Part shown: one piece after another, positions 6,733-9,500 of the stretch
Numbering within the stretch: position 1 is the first letter of the stretch
Layout of the letters: the number at the start of each line of letters is the position of its first letter
Assembly: GCA_009926905.1 (NCBI GenBank)
Contig: RFNX01000384.1
Span: 1 to 9,500, forward strand
DNA length: 9,500 bases
DNA from: Flavobacteriales bacterium
GTDB taxonomy: Bacteria; Bacteroidota; Bacteroidia; Flavobacteriales_D; Crocinitomicaceae
Direction: 5' to 3'
Program-made: the position numbers and the translations under genes
The notes under the pieces: model-generated
The model's database searches: none
The model's input: only the letters and a program-made list of their open reading frames with translations
What the model was told of the DNA's origin: nothing

Positions 6733-7806
6733 TCAACAGGATTGATTTATCCACACATATTTACCATTTAAAAATGCTATTACTCCGCCTCCAGCACCAT
6801 CTGCACCTAATACAATAGAAGGGTTTTGAAGTCTAACGTCTCTACTTCCCAAAATATCACCGTCTTCCGTGAAGGTTATCTCGTAAGTTTTATTGTCTTG
6901 AATTAGTCCCCAATTGTCAACCCAATTACAATCAAAATCTGGCCAACTCGAGAAACTTCTACCAAACCCTATTCTTACAACTTCGTTTGTATTGCTATGT
7001 TTGATGATTATCCCAGAAGTTCCGTTTTCTTTTTTAAAAAAAGCTTGGTCCAAAAATCCATCTCCATTAAAATCTGCCTTTATTTTGTCCATTAACTTAA
7101 ATAATTTTGTGCCTTTGAATTCATTTGAAGATTGTTCACTTAAATCTGAGGTCTGATTTTCATCTGCCAATTTTTGTTGAGAAATATCAGAAACATTTGA
7201 TTTAAATAATGTACTTCTTGAATCATAACTATCCATATTTTGTTGGGCGTCTAAAACATATTCTTTATACAAATATCCTCCTAAAAAAAGCACTGCTAAA
7301 ATTACTGCTACCAAAACAATAGAATATCTTGATTCAGGAGTACTTATGACTTGTCGACCTTGAATAATCTTTTTAAATCGAATAATTTGTCTCCAGAAAA
7401 CAAGCCAGAAATAGAGGCTTGAAAATAGGAATAACGCAGACAAATAAAGCGTTCCATAATTTAAAGTGCTGGAAAATGTTGTATAAGAAGAATAAGTAAG
7501 GTTAGTCAGAAATAAAAATGAAATCGGATAAACAATAGTTCCCGGATATAGGTTTACCTTTTCATCTGAACCTTTATCTTTTAAATCATTTTCAATTGAT
7601 TTTGCCAATGAAGCATTAAAAATGAGTGGCCAAAAAAATCCAAAAATTGGAATTAAATTAAACCAAACATAAGAACCCGGCATTTGTCGGTTTTTATCAC
7701 TGACAAGGTTCATTGTAGTTTGTAAGGAATAATAGAAAAGAATATTGATTGCAATTAATGACAAACAAATAAATACTATTACTAAATTGATTGCGCTTTC
7801 ACTCAT
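6733..7806 (-). CDS. Five-helix membrane protein with FG-GAP-like C-terminal domain
   Basis: Not assignable to a named family. The 357-residue protein has five predicted membrane helices at about residues 7-28, 46-66, 91-111, 118-138 and 161-181. Lys/Arg-rich loops after helix 2 (AKSIENDLKDK) and helix 4 (RQIIRFKKIIQGR) point to N-in, C-out topology. A polar Ser/Gln/Asp-rich linker follows, then an extracytoplasmic domain of about 115 residues opening with ADFNGDGFLDQAFF, which resembles a single FG-GAP/VCBS calcium-binding motif. The chain ends in a Cys. The ATG at 7806 is chosen because the first helix begins there and it lies 14 nt after the lipoprotein stop; a TTG at 7860 would overlap that gene. 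It is the third gene of a minus-strand operon. A role in the envelope is inferred; function unknown. Confidence 0.8.
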   Translation of the reverse strand: MSESAINLVIVFICLSLIAINILFYYSLQTTMNLVSDKNRQMPGSYVWFNLIPIFGFFWPLIFNASLAKSIENDLKDKGSDEKVNLYPGTIVYPISFLFLTNLTYSSYTTFSSTLNYGTLYLSALFLFSSLYFWLVFWRQIIRFKKIIQGRQVISTPESRYSIVLVAVILAVLFLGGYLYKEYVLDAQQNMDSYDSRSTLFKSNVSDISQQKLADENQTSDLSEQSSNEFKGTKLFKLMDKIKADFNGDGFLDQAFFKKENGTSGIIIKHSNTNEVVRIGFGRSFSSWPDFDCNWVDNWGLIQDNKTYEITFTEDGDILGSRDVRLQNPSIVLGADGAGGGVIAFLNGKYVWINQSC

Positions 7807-7820
7807 AAACCGTGTTTTAA

Positions 7821-8366
7821 TTAATAAGATTTTCTTCCAGTGCCATTGCACATAGGACAAACTCTACCATACTCATCATCACCAAGCCCCATGCCCCTAG
7901 CTCTATTTTCTTCAACTCCAGTTCCTTTGCAAAGACTACAATAAGTTGGGTCGCTAATATTTTCCATAGCCTCGGTCATATTTCTATGGTCTTCTTCTTG
8001 ATAAGAATCTGTTTCTTCATAAGATTCATCGGAATATGCTTCTTCCTGATTTGTTTGAGACTCAGTGCCATCACGTGAAAGTTCAGAAGAAGGAATTTCC
8101 CAAACAAATGACTTTCCATCTGAAATAACATTTACATTGTAAGTGAAAAGCTGTCCGTTTTCCAGTGTTTCCAAAACACCAACGTATTCATTCGCTGAAA
8201 CATGAGTTAATACGAAAGATTGCACCTGAATGTCTTGACCTTGATCTTCAATTTTTGCTTTTATGTCATTTAGAACTTCATTTTGCAATTGGTCAATACT
8301 CATATTGTTACATGAAGTAAGTAAAATAAACAATAAGAAGTATAAAATTTTTAGTTGTGTTTTCAT
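7821..8366 (-). CDS. Putative lipoprotein with two CxxCxGxG zinc-finger-like motifs
   Basis: A 181-residue protein with a type II signal peptide: K-containing start, hydrophobic core ILYFLLFILL and lipobox LTSC with Cys19, so it is predicted to be exported and lipidated. The mature part has a small mixed domain (about 22-95, with YVGVLETLENGQLFTYNVNV and DGKSFVWEI), an acidic Glu/Ser/Tyr-rich linker (about 99-135), and a C-terminal module with CSLCKGTG (143-150) and CPMCNGTG (170-177). These are the repeat units of the DnaJ zinc centre, here two instead of four, enough for one metal site. The ATG at 8366 is chosen because it is followed directly by the signal peptide and lies 10 nt after the upstream stop; a TTG at 8390 would overlap that gene. 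It is the middle gene of the operon. Function unknown. Confidence 0.82.
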   Translation of the reverse strand: MKTQLKILYFLLFILLTSCNNMSIDQLQNEVLNDIKAKIEDQGQDIQVQSFVLTHVSANEYVGVLETLENGQLFTYNVNVISDGKSFVWEIPSSELSRDGTESQTNQEEAYSDESYEETDSYQEEDHRNMTEAMENISDPTYCSLCKGTGVEENRARGMGLGDDEYGRVCPMCNGTGRKSY

Positions 8367-8376
8367 TGAAAATATT

Positions 8377-8832
8377 TTAGTTTTTAGCAAGTTTTTTCAT
8401 TGTTTCTATTGCTTTTCTTGCTTTACTTTGGGCTTCATTTCCAATATTTATGGCAAGGAGTTGACCACCACTAATATTTTGTTTACCAGTTCCCGTTATG
8501 AGAAAAGTGTAAGGTGAAACTTCAGTAATATTTAAAGAACATGATACCCCACTCCATGATCCCCAACTTATACCTGTTTTAAATGTAATTAGTCCGATAT
8601 TTTCATTTGCATTCTCAAGAGTCCATCCATGTTCTTGAATAGCTCTCATCGCTAATTTAACAAGCAAGTTCATTGTGCCTGAAAAGTTATCCGCTTCTGA
8701 ATTGTATTTAACACTTGTTGGAGTGTCTGATTCTAAAATTATTTTGTTTGCAACAGGTGCACCGCAACTTGGGCAACTGAGTGCTTTATCAGAAACTTCA
8801 CGTCCACATTCGCTACATTTTATTAATGCCAT
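8377..8832 (-). CDS. Zinc-ribbon domain protein, small hypothetical
   Basis: A 151-residue soluble protein without a signal peptide. Residues 6-23 form a zinc ribbon (CSECG then CPSCG: C6, C9, C20, C23). The remaining 120 residues form one compact domain with a helix (MNLLVKLAMRAIQEHGW), strands GLITFKTG and GVSCSLNI, a glycine-rich turn ISGGQLLAINIG and a final Lys-rich helix. It gives the impression of a small alpha/beta domain seen in other zinc-ribbon proteins of Bacteroidota, but I cannot name it. The ATG at 8832 begins MALIKCSECG, the normal opening for such proteins. It is the first gene of a three-gene set with spacings of 10 and 14 bp, so co-transcription is likely. No TAnnTTTG box was found upstream. 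The metal ligands are clear; the role is unknown. Confidence 0.85.
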   Translation of the reverse strand: MALIKCSECGREVSDKALSCPSCGAPVANKIILESDTPTSVKYNSEADNFSGTMNLLVKLAMRAIQEHGWTLENANENIGLITFKTGISWGSWSGVSCSLNITEVSPYTFLITGTGKQNISGGQLLAINIGNEAQSKARKAIETMKKLAKN

Positions 8833-8929
8833 AGTTTTTTCTTATTAGAGTTTATATTTTACCCTATAAATCTCACTCTTTTTCCCCAAAACAAAAAAGC
8901 GGTTTAGCCAGCGTTGAGCAAATTGGATA

Positions 8930-8989
8930 AACGTTATATATCAAGAAATAAGCGTTTTTTATTGAACTACCAAAGGCAGGTAAAAACGC
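8930..8989 (+). repeat. Two mutually exclusive hairpins
   Basis: AACGTTAT (8930-8937) can pair with ATAAGCGTT (8948-8956) with one bulged G. GCGTTTTT (8952-8959) pairs perfectly with AAAAACGC (8982-8989) around a 22-nt loop. Both stems use the GCGTT at 8952-8956, so only one can form at a time. The first is followed by T6 (8955-8960) and could act as a weak plus-strand terminator, but no plus-strand gene precedes it. Confidence 0.4.
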
Positions 8990-9130
8990 GCAACAAACGT
9001 GGAAGCCACTATTTACACCAAGTCCATTTCAAGAGTTTTGCAGTTAGATTTATACCATCAAACAATTAAAATTCTTAACACAAAAACCTTTTGGGTATAA
9101 TGCTGACATATCCTTCAATACTATCAAATA

Positions 9131-9151
9131 CGACATTATGTGACATAGTCG
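9131..9151. repeat. Short interrupted dyad after the partial gene
   Basis: TATGT (9137-9141) and ACATA (9143-9147) mirror each other around a single G and are flanked by CGAC (9131-9134) and GTCG (9148-9151), with AT unpaired on one side. It lies 16 bp beyond the stop of the minus-strand gene ending at 9167. The centre is too tight for a full RNA stem and no T-run follows, so a protein-binding site is more likely than a terminator. Confidence 0.25.
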
Positions 9152-9166
9152 GTATGATTTTGGTTT

Positions 9167-9500
9167 TCAGTTTAGGGAACTTAATAACAACGCCCAAAGC
9201 ACAACACCCCCCAATGAAGCAATTATAATAGGACCAATTTTTCGTTTTTTACCGAGCGTAGTTTCTTTCGCTTTTGTTTTATCCAAAGTTGAATTTGCGA
9301 TTTTCAAGAAGGTTGTATCTTCTAAGGTCATCGGTCTAAAATTTATATAATAACCGGGATAACCAGTAACAGAAGTAGTTGTTTGTTTACCTTTTCTAAT
9401 AGATTCAAATCTCGGCTCCACAATTATATCGCAATTGCATTTTTTTAATGCTTCTGAAATAGCTTGTTGTTGAAAAACATCTTGTGTTGATGCTATTGAG
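9167..9500 (-). CDS. C-terminally anchored hypothetical protein, 3' part
   Basis: The frame is open from the stop at 9167 to the right edge, giving at least 110 residues; the start is outside the window. A GTG at 9421 is only an internal codon, since the upstream codons read in frame without a stop (SIASTQDVFQQQ, then AISEALKKCNCDIIVEPRFE). The part ALKKCNCDIIVEPRFES followed by SVTGYPGYYINFRPM recalls Bacteroidota proteins with an 'NAL..adA.vlv.P.y....VtGYpa.Y.nFR' pattern, often lipoproteins, but I cannot name the family. Next come a Thr/Lys-rich linker and a basic stretch (GKKRKIG), then one hydrophobic helix, IGPIIIASLGGVVLWALLLS, at the very end. The basic residues before the helix suggest the body is cytoplasmic if the helix is a tail anchor. 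It is not clearly in the operon downstream, because 334 bp separate them. Confidence 0.7.
   Translation of the reverse strand, partial: SIASTQDVFQQQAISEALKKCNCDIIVEPRFESIRKGKQTTTSVTGYPGYYINFRPMTLEDTTFLKIANSTLDKTKAKETTLGKKRKIGPIIIASLGGVVLWALLLSSLN

Larger units (their letters stand above)
8833..9166. other. Noncoding stretch between the operon and the partial gene
   Basis: These 334 bp hold no convincing coding frame on either strand. Two overlapping hairpins lie at 8930-8989 and a short dyad at 9131-9151. A TATAAT at 9096-9101 with TTAACA at 9075-9080 resembles an E. coli promoter but has a 15-nt spacer and is not the Bacteroidota type. The promoter of the zinc-ribbon operon should be here, but no clear consensus box is present. 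The GCGTTGAGC...AACGTTAT stretch (8911-8937) stands out as less AT-rich than its surroundings. Confidence 0.6.

Noticed and set aside
6621..6818. 65-residue plus-strand frame beginning IGASLKD
   Set aside because: Only its first part matches the ORF6N tail; the rest is antisense to the membrane-protein gene. It is part of the pseudogene fragment, not a functional gene.
7807..7860. Upstream TTG start for the five-helix membrane protein
   Set aside because: It would overlap the lipoprotein gene by 40 bp; the ATG at 7806 directly precedes the first membrane helix.
8367..8390. Upstream TTG start for the lipoprotein
   Set aside because: It overlaps the zinc-ribbon gene and would put extra residues before a standard lipoprotein signal peptide.
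9075..9101. TTAACA / TATAAT as a sigma-70 promoter
   Set aside because: The spacer is 15 nt, there is no plus-strand gene downstream, and the primary sigma factor of Bacteroidota uses a different consensus.
1..9500. CRISPR array, tRNA or rRNA genes
   Set aside because: No regularly spaced identical repeats and no cloverleaf or rRNA-like conserved segments were seen on either strand.

Overview
The window looks like the chromosome of a low-GC Bacteroidota, probably a flavobacterial-type organism. The reasons are AT-rich sequence, little Shine-Dalgarno signal before most starts, two perfect copies of the Bacteroidota -7 promoter box (TAnnTTTG), a stand-alone CysN not fused to CysC, and families common in that phylum (ORF6N/PLD-like protein, DUF4143 ATPase, small envelope lipoproteins). 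Genus cannot be assigned from the sequence alone.

Layout. Positions 1-2102 hold the end of cysD and all of cysN, the two subunits of ATP sulfurylase, separated by an 86-bp spacer full of short repeats. Positions 2103-2954 carry a NYN/LabA-type putative RNase gene with its own promoter-like box, a leader hairpin and a codon usage unlike its neighbours. Positions 2979-4316 encode a membrane histidine kinase with no response regulator beside it. Positions 4317-6732 form an accessory module: an ORF6N DNA-binding protein with a PLD-like C-terminal half, a convergent and overlapping ATPase with a PD-(D/E)XK-like C-terminus (DUF4143 type), and behind the ATPase promoter a broken second copy of the ORF6N gene's 3' end. 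Positions 6733-8832 are a tight three-gene minus-strand operon: a zinc-ribbon protein, a lipoprotein with two CxxCxGxG motifs, and a five-helix membrane protein with an FG-GAP-like outer domain. After a 334-bp noncoding stretch with hairpins, the 3' part of another minus-strand gene with a C-terminal membrane anchor runs off the right edge.

How the parts relate. CysD and CysN act together in sulfate activation (ATP + sulfate to APS, driven by GTP hydrolysis). The NYN gene and the ORF6N/ATPase module look like accessory insertions among core genes. The best candidate for something undescribed is the ORF6N/ATPase pair: the genes overlap tail to tail by 20 bp, the ATPase lies between two homologous but diverged ORF6N 3' ends in direct orientation, and each gene has a perfect dyad with an 18-nt spacer upstream. 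The second candidate is the minus-strand operon, which may be an envelope complex of unknown function.
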